A DNA stretch of 64,000 bases from Glacieibacterium sp965200405. Its GTDB lineage: Bacteria; Pseudomonadota; Alphaproteobacteria; Sphingomonadales; Sphingomonadaceae. Below, piece by piece: positions 35,597-46,805 of this stretch. Within the stretch, counting starts at the first letter, position 1. Every line of letters begins with the position of its first letter. The notes beneath the pieces were generated by a model. It ran no database searches. It was not told the DNA's origin and saw only the letters and a program-made list of their open reading frames with translations. The position numbers and the translations under genes were made by a program. The stretch covers positions 3,100,001 through 3,164,000 of the forward strand of contig NZ_OZ241356.1 of assembly GCF_965200405.1 (NCBI RefSeq), read 5' to 3'.

Positions 35597-36691
35597 CTAG
35601 ACGAACCTGCGGGGATCGAAGGCACTGGCATCGACGGATGGCGCACGCCCAAGCAGTAGATCCGCCGCCAGCTGGCCCGCCGCCGGTGCCGTCTGGATAC
35701 CAACGCCGCCCTGCCCGGCACACCAGAAGAAGCCTGCTACCTTTCCGTCATAGCCAATTATAGGCGCGCGATCCGGCGCGAAAGTCCGCAGGCCAGCCCA
35801 ATGGCGCTCGACCCGCTTGACCCGGTACGTCGTGGCGGCCTCGAACCTCGCGACCGCAATGGCGACGTCGATCTCCTCGGCAGCGGCATCGCGGGCGACA
35901 TCCGGGGTCTCGTCATGGGGTGACACCCACATGCGCCCTGCATCGGGCTTGAAGTAGAAGCTGCCTGCTGCGTCGAACGTCACGGGAAGCGCTGGGTCTG
36001 GTGTCGGCTCGACGTCGAGGACGACCATGGTCCGGCGCAGCGGCGTCAGGCCCGGCGATGTCGCGCCGGCTAGCGTCGCAACCCCCTCTGCCCACGCTCC
36101 CGCAGCGTTGACGACGATGTCGGCTTCGAATGGCCCGGTCGGCAGCGCTAGACGCCAGCCGCCAGTGCTGCGCGACAAAGCCGAGACACGAGCATCGGTG
36201 ACGACGGCCGCTCCGGCTTTGCGAGCACCGGCAAGGAACCCTGCATGAAGAGAGGCAACGTCGATGTCCCAGCAATCCGGCTCGAACAGCCCGTCGGTGC
36301 ACCAATCCGCCGAAAGCTGGGGGTAGCGCTCGTGCAACTGCAGCGCGTCGAGCCGCTGATACTCCATGGCCGCCATGTCGAGCTCGGCCGCCAATTCAGA
36401 CACTGCGTGATCGTTGCCCGGCGCCGCGAGGTGCAGGGCCGAACGTGCCGTCAGCAACGGGCTGTCGAATCCGGGTGGAGGGTCCAGGAAAAAGTCGCGA
36501 GAGGCGGTGGTTAGCGGCAGCACGGCCGGGCCGCCGTAGCTTGGAACCCAGAAAGCCGCGGAGCGCCCAGTGGTGTGATAGCCAGGGTGTGCCTCCGCTT
36601 CGAACAGTGTGACGTCGGCTTCGTGGCCGAGAAAATAGGCGAGGCTTGCTCCCGCCATGCCGGCACCGATGATTGCAACCTTGGGTATCAC
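35597..36691 (-). CDS. FAD-dependent oxidoreductase (DAO / D-amino-acid dehydrogenase family)
   Basis: 364 residues. N-terminal FAD motif VAIIGAGMAGASLAYFL, then the DAO-family GYHTTGRSAA and a C-terminal WAGLRTFAPDRAPIIGY with GQGGVGIQTAPA. These proteins oxidise amino acids or 2-hydroxy acids; the substrate is not evident. The start is GTG at 36691, overlapping the upstream hydrolase stop (GTGA); extending to 36742 would add residues from inside the hydrolase. It is the third gene of a tightly overlapping leftward operon with an MFS pump and an alpha/beta hydrolase. Confidence 0.82.
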   Translation of the reverse strand: MIPKVAIIGAGMAGASLAYFLGHEADVTLFEAEAHPGYHTTGRSAAFWVPSYGGPAVLPLTTASRDFFLDPPPGFDSPLLTARSALHLAAPGNDHAVSELAAELDMAAMEYQRLDALQLHERYPQLSADWCTDGLFEPDCWDIDVASLHAGFLAGARKAGAAVVTDARVSALSRSTGGWRLALPTGPFEADIVVNAAGAWAEGVATLAGATSPGLTPLRRTMVVLDVEPTPDPALPVTFDAAGSFYFKPDAGRMWVSPHDETPDVARDAAAEEIDVAIAVARFEAATTYRVKRVERHWAGLRTFAPDRAPIIGYDGKVAGFFWCAGQGGVGIQTAPAAGQLAADLLLGRAPSVDASAFDPRRFV

Positions 36692-37602
36692 CGGAGGAAA
36701 GCCATGATCGTGCCAAAGACCGGAAGCCGGACCGCATCGCACTCCCGCCCAAGTTCGTGCGCGGCTTTCGGGATTGTCTCTAAGCGAGCATCCGGAAGGC
36801 GAGCTACCTGAGCGACTGTAGCGACGTTATCGACTAAAGCGTCTTCCTCAGCGACCAAGACCAGCACGGGTGTCGAAACCTTCTCAGGCAGAGCATCGTC
36901 TATCGAGGCAAACGTATCCCGGAGCCAGCCGTTGGTCACACCGCCTAGAGCCAATGCCGGGTCGGCGTCGAGCCACCAGCCTTCGTCGGCGTAGCGATCC
37001 ACGTCGTGCGTTAACCGGCGCTGGCGCAGCGAGTCGGGCAGACCTCGCACCAGCGAACCATTGCCCGGGGCGTAGCTGTCGGCAAAACCTAGCGCACAGG
37101 CGAACCGCGCTATCCAGCGTGCCATCCGAGCGCCGACCGGCGCGGCCAGCAGCCCGCACATCGGCGATAGCAGCACGACGCGCGCGAATACACCGCTCCG
37201 ACCCTCCAGCCAGCGCAACAGCAGGTGTGCGCCCATCGAATGCGCTACCGCGTAGTGCGGCGACGGATGATTGGCGACGAACCACGCGACCTGATCATCG
37301 AGATCGCCAATCCAAACTGCGAAACCCGGTGAATGCCCCTTCAGGGGGTCAGCGAGCAGGCGACCGGAGCCGCCCTGTCCGCGCCAGTCGAACGATACGA
37401 CGGCCAACCCCAGACCACGGAAACCATGCAGGACCTCTGCATACTTCTCAATGAAGTCTCCTCGACCGTTGAGAAATAGCACTGACCCTTGGCCTGTCGG
37501 CCAGTGCACCGTGCGCAGCGGCCAGCCGTCGCGCATCCTGCGTTCGATCCACTCTGCCCCGGCCGGCAGGGTCCGACGCCCAGCGAGCGCGTCGCCGCTC
37601 AC
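36688..37602 (-). CDS. Alpha/beta hydrolase (monoacylglycerol/lysophospholipase-like)
   Basis: 304 residues. Oxyanion region LFLNGRGDFIEKY, FDWRGQGGSGR, nucleophile elbow AHSMGA (Ser flanked by Ala rather than Gly on one side), late acid in LVAEEDALVD and His in KAAHELGRE. This is the serine aminopeptidase S33/lysophospholipase L2 pattern. GTG start overlapping the MFS stop (GTGA), and the gene overlaps the FAD oxidoreductase by four bases. The natural substrate is unknown. Confidence 0.85.
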   Translation of the reverse strand: MSGDALAGRRTLPAGAEWIERRMRDGWPLRTVHWPTGQGSVLFLNGRGDFIEKYAEVLHGFRGLGLAVVSFDWRGQGGSGRLLADPLKGHSPGFAVWIGDLDDQVAWFVANHPSPHYAVAHSMGAHLLLRWLEGRSGVFARVVLLSPMCGLLAAPVGARMARWIARFACALGFADSYAPGNGSLVRGLPDSLRQRRLTHDVDRYADEGWWLDADPALALGGVTNGWLRDTFASIDDALPEKVSTPVLVLVAEEDALVDNVATVAQVARLPDARLETIPKAAHELGRECDAVRLPVFGTIMAFLR

Positions 37603-39251
37603 GCTGCGTGCGCCGCGGTTGCCGCCTCCATCTCGTTGCGGCCTCGCAGCCGACGGTTGGGCACCATCAGCGTCACCACGAACGCCAAGGCGAAGACTAC
37701 CAGGCTGATCGGGAACAGGCCGAGAATTGCATCCGCAAAACTTGCCTTGAGTTCGCTCCCGACCCGGGCCACCGCCGCCGGATCGGTACTTCCCTGCGCC
37801 GCCAACACCTTGCCCAGCGCGACGGGATCCATTGCCAGCGCTTGCGCGCGGCTGATGTCGAAGGTGGCGCTGGCTGCGGCGAGTTCCGGCGCGCGGCGTG
37901 GCAGTTCTTGCGACAGATGGTTGGTCAGAACAGCTCCAAACACTGCGACCCCGATGGTCGAGCCGATCTGACGGAAAAACTGCGCCGAACTGGTGGCGAC
38001 TCCAGTTTGCGCAGGACTGACCGCGCTCTGAATCGCCAGCGTGAACATGCCCTGCGCCGGGCCCAGTCCTAGCCCGACCAACGCCAGCCGCAGCGAAATC
38101 GCGTTGCGCGAGGTGTCTGGCCCGATCTGAAGCAACAGTAGGATGCCAACCAGCGTCAGCGCACCGCCACCAACCAGCAATGGCTTATAAACCTTGTAGC
38201 GGCTCGCCAGCCGCCCGGCGAAAACGCTGCCGACCAATACGCCGCCCATCAACGGCAGCAACGCGAACCCGCTCTGCGTTGCTGCGACGCCCCGCGCCAC
38301 CTGCAGGTACAGCGGCAGAAACATCACCAGTCCCATGAAAGCGAAGTTAATCAGGAACAGCGCAAGATTGCCGCGCCGGAAAACCGGCTCCGAAAACAGC
38401 GTCAGCGGTACTACCGCATGCGCCTTACCGCGCGAGATCAGCAACAGCAGGCAAAGAGCAGCCGCGCCAGTGCCGAACATCCCGAGCATCAGCGGCGACC
38501 CCCAAGGCAGATCGTGGCCACCCCAGCTCAACGCCAGCAACAGCGGCACGAAAGCCACAAGAATTAGCAGGCTGCCAGGCCAATCGATACGCTCGCCGCG
38601 AGCATGGCCGCCGACCTTTGGCAGGTGAGCCATGAGCACGTACAGCGCTACGGCACCGAGCGGCAGGTTGACGTAGAAGACAAAGCGCCAACCGCTGATG
38701 ACGTGGCCAAACAGGCTAGTCGTCGCATTGTCGGTCAGCAGCCCTCCGATCACCGGCCCGGCGACGCTGGCGAAGCCGAACATCGCCCCGAACCAGCCGG
38801 TGTAGCGACCACGTTCGGCCGGCGGCACGATATCGGCGACCGTCGCGAAGGCGCCGGTTGCAAGAGCACCAGCCCCGATACCCTGGACGGCGCGGCAGAC
38901 GATCAATTGGGTCATGCCATCACCGAGCACCGGCAGCGTCCCAAACTCACCGGCAAGGCCGCACAGCATCGAGCCGCCTAGGAAAACCAGCACTCCGAAC
39001 ACCAGGATCGGTCTTCGACCGTAAAGATCACCGAGCTTTCCGTAGATTGGCACAGTGACCGTCGAGGCGAGAAGGTACGAGGTCCCGACCCAGGCGATAC
39101 GCTCCAGCCCGTGCAGCTCAGCGATGATCCGCGGCATCGCGGTCGAGACGATGGTCTGGTCCAACGCCGACAACAGCAGCACGATCAGAACCGCCGCCAA
39201 CGCGAGGCGGCGTTCGGCGGAGGAATAGCTGCGAAGGGCGACCTGTGTCAT
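37599..39251 (-). CDS. DHA2-family MFS drug/proton antiporter
   Basis: 550-residue efflux pump with about 14 membrane segments. DHA2 signatures: LSALDQTIVSTAMPRI in helix 1, GKLGDLYGRRPIL loop motif A, CRAVQGIGAGAL and GPVIGGLLTD motif C. The C-terminal third has an extracytoplasmic loop with ELAAASATFDISRAQAL, common in EmrB-type proteins. An ATG at 39251 is used; GTG at 39257 is equally possible. It heads a leftward operon with the hydrolase and FAD enzyme. No adjacent TetR or MarR regulator is seen. Confidence 0.9.
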   Translation of the reverse strand: MTQVALRSYSSAERRLALAAVLIVLLLSALDQTIVSTAMPRIIAELHGLERIAWVGTSYLLASTVTVPIYGKLGDLYGRRPILVFGVLVFLGGSMLCGLAGEFGTLPVLGDGMTQLIVCRAVQGIGAGALATGAFATVADIVPPAERGRYTGWFGAMFGFASVAGPVIGGLLTDNATTSLFGHVISGWRFVFYVNLPLGAVALYVLMAHLPKVGGHARGERIDWPGSLLILVAFVPLLLALSWGGHDLPWGSPLMLGMFGTGAAALCLLLLISRGKAHAVVPLTLFSEPVFRRGNLALFLINFAFMGLVMFLPLYLQVARGVAATQSGFALLPLMGGVLVGSVFAGRLASRYKVYKPLLVGGGALTLVGILLLLQIGPDTSRNAISLRLALVGLGLGPAQGMFTLAIQSAVSPAQTGVATSSAQFFRQIGSTIGVAVFGAVLTNHLSQELPRRAPELAAASATFDISRAQALAMDPVALGKVLAAQGSTDPAAVARVGSELKASFADAILGLFPISLVVFALAFVVTLMVPNRRLRGRNEMEAATAAHAA

Positions 39252-39358
39252 CGTCACGGCGGTCTAAGGGGGCAACGCGTCGCGAGCAACCTTCGCCGGC
39301 ACTTGCGTCAATTCGCGAGCGAGCGCGTTATGCGCCGAAATTTAACTGAAGGCGCGCC

Positions 39359-39918
39359 ATGACCTACACGCTCGAACCGCTCCACATCGTCCTCGTCGTC
39401 GTCGCCCTGCTTGTCGGCATCTTCTTGGGGATGGCGCTCAGGTCTGGCGCCAAGCGCCGAGCCGTGTTGTTCGAGGAGAGACTGCGCGTGTCGGACGCCG
39501 ACCGCAGCGCGCTGGCATCCGAGCGTGACGGCCTGCGCGCCGAGCGAGATGCGCTGGACCAGCGGTTGACGCCTCTGGCTGCCGAGGTGGATCGATTGAA
39601 GCGTGCCGAAGCAAAGCGCGTTGCCCCGATTGGCGTGACCGAAGACCCTGTCGCCGTTCGGCCGGCGACGAGCCTTGCTGGGAACGACGTGCGCAACCTC
39701 AAGGGAGTCGGTGATCGTTTCGCCAAGGCGCTATCGGACCTAGGGATCACTGGCGTTGACCAGATCGCCGCATGGTCGGGCGCCGACGCCGACGTTATCG
39801 ATTCGCAGCTTGGCAGCTTTAGCGGTCGGATCCGCACCGACCGCCTCGTCGAACAGGCTCGCCTGCTCCACGAGGGGCGGACGACGGAATATGAGACGCG
39901 GTTCGGCGCGCTAGGCGC

Positions 39919-39922
<4 letters not shown>
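39359..39922 (+). CDS. Membrane-anchored coiled-coil protein with helix-hairpin-helix domain
   Basis: 187 residues: one membrane helix (about 8-26), an arginine/aspartate-rich coiled coil (about 38-86), then a C-terminal helix-hairpin-helix fold with LKGVGDRFAKALSDLGITGV and a downstream SFSGRIRTDRLVEQA. This terminal domain resembles the 'NADH:quinone oxidoreductase subunit E'-like or ribosomal-protein-L21-associated fold found in many short membrane proteins. The role is unknown; it could bind nucleic acid at the membrane. It overlaps the ppdK stop by four bases in convergent orientation. Confidence 0.7.
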
Positions 39923-42603
<2,681 letters not shown>

Positions 42604-42645
42604 CGGCGACCCTCTGGTTAGCGGGGTTAAGTGGACGAACCTGAC

Positions 42646-45039
42646 CTATGTCAGACCCTGTTTCTGGATCTGCGAAAAGTCGGCGACGGTGTGAACGGCT
42701 TTGCGTAACTCGTTGAGAAGGTTGAGCCGGTTTTCTCTGACCGGCGCGTCGTCGGTATTTACCACGGTGTTTGCGAAGAAACCGTCGACGGCGGTGCGAA
42801 GTTTCGCGAGGGCGGTCATGGCCGCAGTGAAATCTTCGGCGGCGACAGCGGTGGCGGCGGCGGGCAGCGCGGTGGCGAGCGCGGCGGCAAGAGCCTGCTC
42901 GCCGGGGTCGGTCAACAGGGCGGCGTCGACCGCGCCGTCGTGCGGGCCGTCCTTGGCCTCCTCGATGCGCAGGATGTTGGCGGCGCGGCGGTAGCCGGCG
43001 AGGAGGTTCTCGCCGTCTGGAGTGTCGATGAACGCCTGCAGGGCGCGGACGCGGGCGAGGAGATGAACGAAGTCATCATCAACGCCTAGCGCTGATACAG
43101 CGTCGATCAGGTCAGACCTAACACCCGCCTCTCGCTGCTGTACTTTCAGACGATCATTGAAGAAAGCAAATATAGAAAAGATAGCTGGCGAAACGCGGGT
43201 ATCGTAAAAGTCCTGCATTTTCTTCTCTGAAAGTGAATTCAGATTTGAATGTTCAATCATCTTACCGATATCAGAGTTAGTCGTTTTAAAGCCCATCTGG
43301 AAACGAGCTGCGAGATAGCTCTGCAGTGCTTTGCGGTTAGTCTCGATCTCATTCCGGCTTGCAAATTCGGCCAAGTTGTTAGCGACAGCTTGAAAAAGCT
43401 CAATTCTTACAGATGACTTAGTAATGATCTCTATCAAGCCAAGCGCCGCCCGTCGGATAGCAAATGGATCGCGAGAGCCGGTCGGCCCCATCGACTCAAA
43501 GAAGAACAACGAGATCGTATCCAGCTTGTCCGCCAATGCCACGGCCACGCTGACCGGGGCGGTGGGGACGTCGTCGCCCTGCCCGACTGGTTTGTAGTGG
43601 TCGCGGATGGCGTCGGCGACTTGGGGGTCGAGGCCCTCGGCGAGGGCGAGGTAGCGGCCGGCGATGCCCTGGACTTCGGGGAATTCGCCGACTGTGGCGG
43701 AGACGAGGTCGGCCTTGCACAGGCGGGCGGCCTGTTCGGCGAGGTCGGCGAGGTCGGCGAGGCGTGCTGCCCCCTCCCCTTGGGGAGGGGCGAGAGACGG
43801 CGAAGCCGGCCCGGGGGTGGGGTACGCTTCGGTCGCGGAGGGAGAGCCCACCCCCGGGCCGTCGCTGCGCTCCGTCTCTCGCCCCTCCCCGGAGGGGAGG
43901 GGTCGAGGTTGCACGGCGCCGCTTTCGACTAGCCAACGGGCGAGCTTGGCGACGCGGTCGACCTTGTCGGCGACGGTGCCGAGCTTCTCGTGGAAGACGA
44001 TGCTGGTCAGCTTGGGAAGGCGGGACTCGAGCGTCACGGCGCGGTCCTGGTCCCAGAAGAACTTGGCGTCGGACAGGCGCGCGACGAGGACCTTGCGGTT
44101 GCCGGCGACGATCGCCTCGCCACCATCGGGGGCAGCCAGGTTTGCGACGCAGACGAAGGCGGGGGCCAGCGCGCCCGACGCGTCGGTGCAGGCGAAATAC
44201 TTCTGGTTGGTCCGCATGGTGAGCTGGATCACCTCGCGCGGCACGTCGAGGAAGGCGGGGTCGAAATGCCCGAGCAGCGGCACCGGCCATTCGGTCAGCC
44301 CGGCGTTCTCGGCGACGAGGCCGTTGTCCTCGACCAGGGCCAGGCCCTGCGCGGCGGCGGCAGCGCGGGCGCCGTCGAGGACGATGGTCCGGCGCTCGGC
44401 AGCGTCGATGAGGACATGGGCGTCGCGCAACTGCGCGGCATAGGTCGCGGCGGAGGCGATCTCGATCGGGCCGCTCGACCTGAAGCGGTGGCCGCGGGTG
44501 ACGCGCCCGCTGGGGATGCCGGCGGCTTCGAAGTCGACGACCTCGGTGTCGAGCAAGGCGACGACCGACGACAGCGGGCGGACCCAGCGCGGCGCGTCGC
44601 TGCCGATCGAGGCGGCACCCCAGCGCATCGACTTGGGCCAGTCGAAATCGCGGACGATCTGGGGCACGAGCTCGGCGATGACGTCGGCGGCGCTGCGACC
44701 CGCGGCGCGGATCATGGCGTAGAGGAAACGGCCCTTGGGGGTATCGCGCTCCTCGAGCTGATCGCGGGCCAGGCCGGTCGAGCGGAGGAAGCCCTCGATG
44801 GCTTGCGGCGGCGCGTCGGCGCGTGGACCGCGGCGTTCCTCCTCGGTGGCGGTGCCCTGGGCAGCGATATCGCGGGCGATGAGGATCAGGCGGCGCGGGG
44901 TGACGTGGGTCTCGATCGTGCCGACGGGGAGCTGGGCGGCGATGCCAGCGGTGAAGCGGGCGCGCAACTGGTCGGCGGCGGCGGACTGCATCCGCGCGGG
45001 GATTTCCTCGGTGAGGAGTTCGAGGATGAAATCAGGCAT
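42646..45039 (-). CDS. glyS: Glycyl-tRNA synthetase beta subunit, with two internal insertions
   Basis: 797 residues, about 100 more than the usual roughly 690. It pairs with GlyQ to charge tRNA-Gly. The N-terminus MPDFILELLTEEIPARMQ, LPKSMRWG-type WPKSMRWGAAS and TNQKYFACTD are normal. The extra length seems to come from a Gly/Pro/Ser-rich stretch encoded by a palindromic repeat (about residues 379-424) and a low-GC segment (about 513-646) rich in Lys, Asn, Ile and Phe. After that, FAFFNDRLKVQQREAGVRSDLIDAV returns to the family consensus. The frame is open throughout, so the protein is probably functional. Confidence 0.95.
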   Translation of the reverse strand: MPDFILELLTEEIPARMQSAAADQLRARFTAGIAAQLPVGTIETHVTPRRLILIARDIAAQGTATEEERRGPRADAPPQAIEGFLRSTGLARDQLEERDTPKGRFLYAMIRAAGRSAADVIAELVPQIVRDFDWPKSMRWGAASIGSDAPRWVRPLSSVVALLDTEVVDFEAAGIPSGRVTRGHRFRSSGPIEIASAATYAAQLRDAHVLIDAAERRTIVLDGARAAAAAQGLALVEDNGLVAENAGLTEWPVPLLGHFDPAFLDVPREVIQLTMRTNQKYFACTDASGALAPAFVCVANLAAPDGGEAIVAGNRKVLVARLSDAKFFWDQDRAVTLESRLPKLTSIVFHEKLGTVADKVDRVAKLARWLVESGAVQPRPLPSGEGRETERSDGPGVGSPSATEAYPTPGPASPSLAPPQGEGAARLADLADLAEQAARLCKADLVSATVGEFPEVQGIAGRYLALAEGLDPQVADAIRDHYKPVGQGDDVPTAPVSVAVALADKLDTISLFFFESMGPTGSRDPFAIRRAALGLIEIITKSSVRIELFQAVANNLAEFASRNEIETNRKALQSYLAARFQMGFKTTNSDIGKMIEHSNLNSLSEKKMQDFYDTRVSPAIFSIFAFFNDRLKVQQREAGVRSDLIDAVSALGVDDDFVHLLARVRALQAFIDTPDGENLLAGYRRAANILRIEEAKDGPHDGAVDAALLTDPGEQALAAALATALPAAATAVAAEDFTAAMTALAKLRTAVDGFFANTVVNTDDAPVRENRLNLLNELRKAVHTVADFSQIQKQGLT
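43100..43500. other. Low-GC patch inside glyS
   Basis: A hand count of 43141-43440 gives 123 G+C in 300 bases (41 percent), with one 60-base line at 32 percent. A line on the near side (43021-43080) is 62 percent and one on the far side (43681-43740) is 70 percent. Codons are correspondingly AT-ended and the encoded residues are enriched in Lys, Asn, Ile, Phe and Ser. Boundaries are approximate. Possible explanations are recombination with a low-GC donor or an inserted segment under relaxed codon selection. Confidence 0.75.
43770..43902. repeat. GC-rich palindromic element inserted in frame in glyS
   Basis: About 133 bp. Outer arms: GCCCCTCCCC-ttgg-GGAGGGGCGAGAGACGG on one side and CGTCTCTCGCCCCTCCCC-ggag-GGGAGGGG on the other; inner arms GGCCCGGGGGTGGG and CCCACCCCCGGGCC. 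It reads through in the glyS frame as a Pro/Gly/Ser-rich loop. The overall plan recalls Rickettsia palindromic elements, which also sit in frame in genes. Confidence 0.8.
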
Positions 45040-45067
45040 GGGTGGTCCCGGCGTTGGACCTCAAGAG

Positions 45068-45240
45068 CCCCCACCCCGGCCCTCCCCACTCTCCGCTACG
45101 CGGGGGGGGAGGGAGCAGGAAGGAAGCTGTACCGCACAGCACGCCGGACGCAGCGCGGAGCAGGAAAGAAGGGAGTGTGTGGAGCAGGCGGGCCCCCTCC
45201 CCCCCCGCGAAGCGGAGAGTGGGGAGGGTTGGGGTGGGGG
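45068..45240. repeat. Long inverted-repeat element between glyS and glyQ
   Basis: About 173 bp filling most of the 213-nt gap. The left arm runs CCCCCACCCC, CCCTCCCCACTCTCCGC, GCGGGGGGGGAGGG; the right arm is its near-perfect reverse complement, ending GGGGTGGGGG. Each arm also has a small hairpin, CCGC-tac-GCGG and CCGC-gaa-GCGG. The middle is a non-palindromic 75-base filler. A transcript through it would fold strongly. Confidence 0.8.
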
Positions 45241-45252
45241 TTCTGAGCGCCA

Positions 45253-46221
45253 TCACGCCGCCCACCCGTGCTTCGCCATGTACCTGCCGCAGACCGCCTT
45301 GGTCAGGTCGCGGACCCGCCCGATGTAGGCGGCGCGCTCGGCGACGGAGATCACGCCGCGGGCGTTGAGCAGGTTGAAGATGTGGCTCGCCTTGATCGCC
45401 TGGTCGTAGGCGGGCAGCGGCAGGCCGCGCTCGACGAGGGCGTGGCACTCGGCGGAAACCTGCTTGAACTGCTCGAACAGCAGGTCGGTGTTGGCGGCCT
45501 CGAAGCTGTAGGCGCTGAACTCGCGCTCGTTCTCGCTGAATACATCGCCATAGGTCACGCCGGCGTCGTTGTAGGCGAGGTCGTAGACGCTGTCCTTGCC
45601 CTGGATGTAGGTCGCGAGGCGCTCCAGCCCGTAGGTGAGCTCGCCAGCGACGGGCGCGCAGTCATAGCCGCCGACCTGCTGGAAATAGGTGAACTGGCTG
45701 ACTTCCATGCCGTCGCACCAGACCTCCCAGCCGAGGCCCCAGGCGCCGAGCGTCGGGCTCTCCCAATCGTCCTCGACAAGGCGCAGGTCGTGGAGCTTGG
45801 GGTCGATGCCGATCGCCTCCAGCGAGCCGAAGTACAGGTCGACGATGTCGGCGGGCGACGGCTTCAGGATGACCTGGAACTGGTAATATTTGCCGAGGCG
45901 GTTGGGGTTGTCGCCGTAGCGGCCGTCGCTCGGGCGGCGGCTCGGCTGGACATAGGCGGCGTTCCACGGCTCCGGCCCGAGGGCGCGGAGCACGGTGGCG
46001 GGGTGGAAGGTGCCGGCGCCGACCTCGAGGTCATAGGGCTGCAGGATCGCGCACCCACGCGCTCCCCAGTAATCCTGAAGCGTCAGGATGAGGTTCTGGA
46101 AGGAGAGCGGACGGGGATACAGGGGTTCGGCCTTCGCAGGTGCAGCGTAGTCGGGGTGTAGCGGCGGGTGGGGGGTCGGTGCAAGGGAGGAAGGGACCCC
46201 CTCCGTCGGCTGCGCCGCCAC
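45253..46221 (-). CDS. glyQ: Glycyl-tRNA synthetase alpha subunit
   Basis: 322 residues if started at GTG 46221; family members are usually near 290-300. The conserved body begins LSFQNLILTLQDYWGARGC and has ILQPYDLEVGAGTFHPAT, WNAAYVQPSRRP and TYFQQVGGYDC. The stretch before it (about 38 residues, Pro/Ala-rich) is unconserved. Between GTG 46221 and the conserved core there is no ATG, GTG or TTG in frame, only a CTG. The GTG lies within palindromic element 46193-46313, so either the element supplied the start or translation begins at CTG. glyS follows after the 213-nt repeat-filled gap. Confidence 0.93.
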   Translation of the reverse strand: MAAQPTEGVPSSLAPTPHPPLHPDYAAPAKAEPLYPRPLSFQNLILTLQDYWGARGCAILQPYDLEVGAGTFHPATVLRALGPEPWNAAYVQPSRRPSDGRYGDNPNRLGKYYQFQVILKPSPADIVDLYFGSLEAIGIDPKLHDLRLVEDDWESPTLGAWGLGWEVWCDGMEVSQFTYFQQVGGYDCAPVAGELTYGLERLATYIQGKDSVYDLAYNDAGVTYGDVFSENEREFSAYSFEAANTDLLFEQFKQVSAECHALVERGLPLPAYDQAIKASHIFNLLNARGVISVAERAAYIGRVRDLTKAVCGRYMAKHGWAA

Positions 46222-46313
46222 CTCCCCCTGAAAAGGGAAGAATCCTGCCTCTTGGATCCTCCCCCCTCCTCAGGGGGAGGGGACCGCGCCGCTTCCGGCG
46301 TGGTGGAGGGGAC
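46193..46313. repeat. Palindromic element at the 5' end of glyQ
   Basis: About 121 bp built from inverted arms CCCCTCC-gtcggctgcgccg-CCACCTCCCCCTGA and TCAGGGGGAGGGGA-ccgcgccgcttccggcg-TGGTGGAGGGG around an AT-richer centre. The CGGC-tg-CGCCG-type loop flanked by CCCCTCC/CCACCTCCCC is a pattern common as a dispersed repeat in sphingomonads. It overlaps the presumed glyQ start and ends about 16 bases from the next gene. Confidence 0.75.
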
Positions 46314-46328
46314 GATCGGCGCGTTAAA

Positions 46329-46676
46329 TCAGCGCTTCTTGCCCTTGGCGGCCTTGCGGGCGGCATAGCGCGCGTCGCGCTGGGCCTTGCGGTCGGCCTC
46401 GCGCATTTCCTCGGTGATCTTGGCGTCTTCCTCGGCCTTCAGGCGCGCCGCTTCCTTCGCAGCGGCCTGGGCGAGCTTGGCGGCTTCCTGTTCCGCCTTT
46501 TTCTCGGCAGACTTGGCGATGCGGCGTTCTTCGGCGGCGGCGCGGCTGGCGGCGCGTTCAGCGACGACAGCCGGATCGATCACGGCGGTCTTGGCCTTGA
46601 ACTTCTCGAGTGCGGCAAGGCGGGCCTTGGTGGCGTCGCCAGCACGGTCCTTATGATCGGGGAGCTTGAAGCCCAT
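46329..46676 (-). CDS. DUF6481-like small charged coiled-coil protein
   Basis: 115 residues, almost entirely helical and rich in Ala, Lys, Glu and Arg, starting MGFKLPDHKDR. This start (ATG 46676) matches the conserved GFKLPD opening of DUF6481-like alphaproteobacterial proteins. An in-frame upstream start would add 23 basic residues. The function is unknown. It lies just upstream of glyQ on the same strand, but the palindromic element separates them. Confidence 0.75.
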   Translation of the reverse strand: MGFKLPDHKDRAGDATKARLAALEKFKAKTAVIDPAVVAERAASRAAAEERRIAKSAEKKAEQEAAKLAQAAAKEAARLKAEEDAKITEEMREADRKAQRDARYAARKAAKGKKR

Positions 46677-46805
46677 GCGGTGTATCGGTCCTGATGCTGG
46701 GAGGGGAATCGCGTTGCCCTTACGCGGGCGGCGCCGTTTCCGCAACCAGCACCTCGGGTGAGCCGGCCGCCGGCGCGGTAGTGATACCGCCCGGGCGGCC
46801 GCGGC

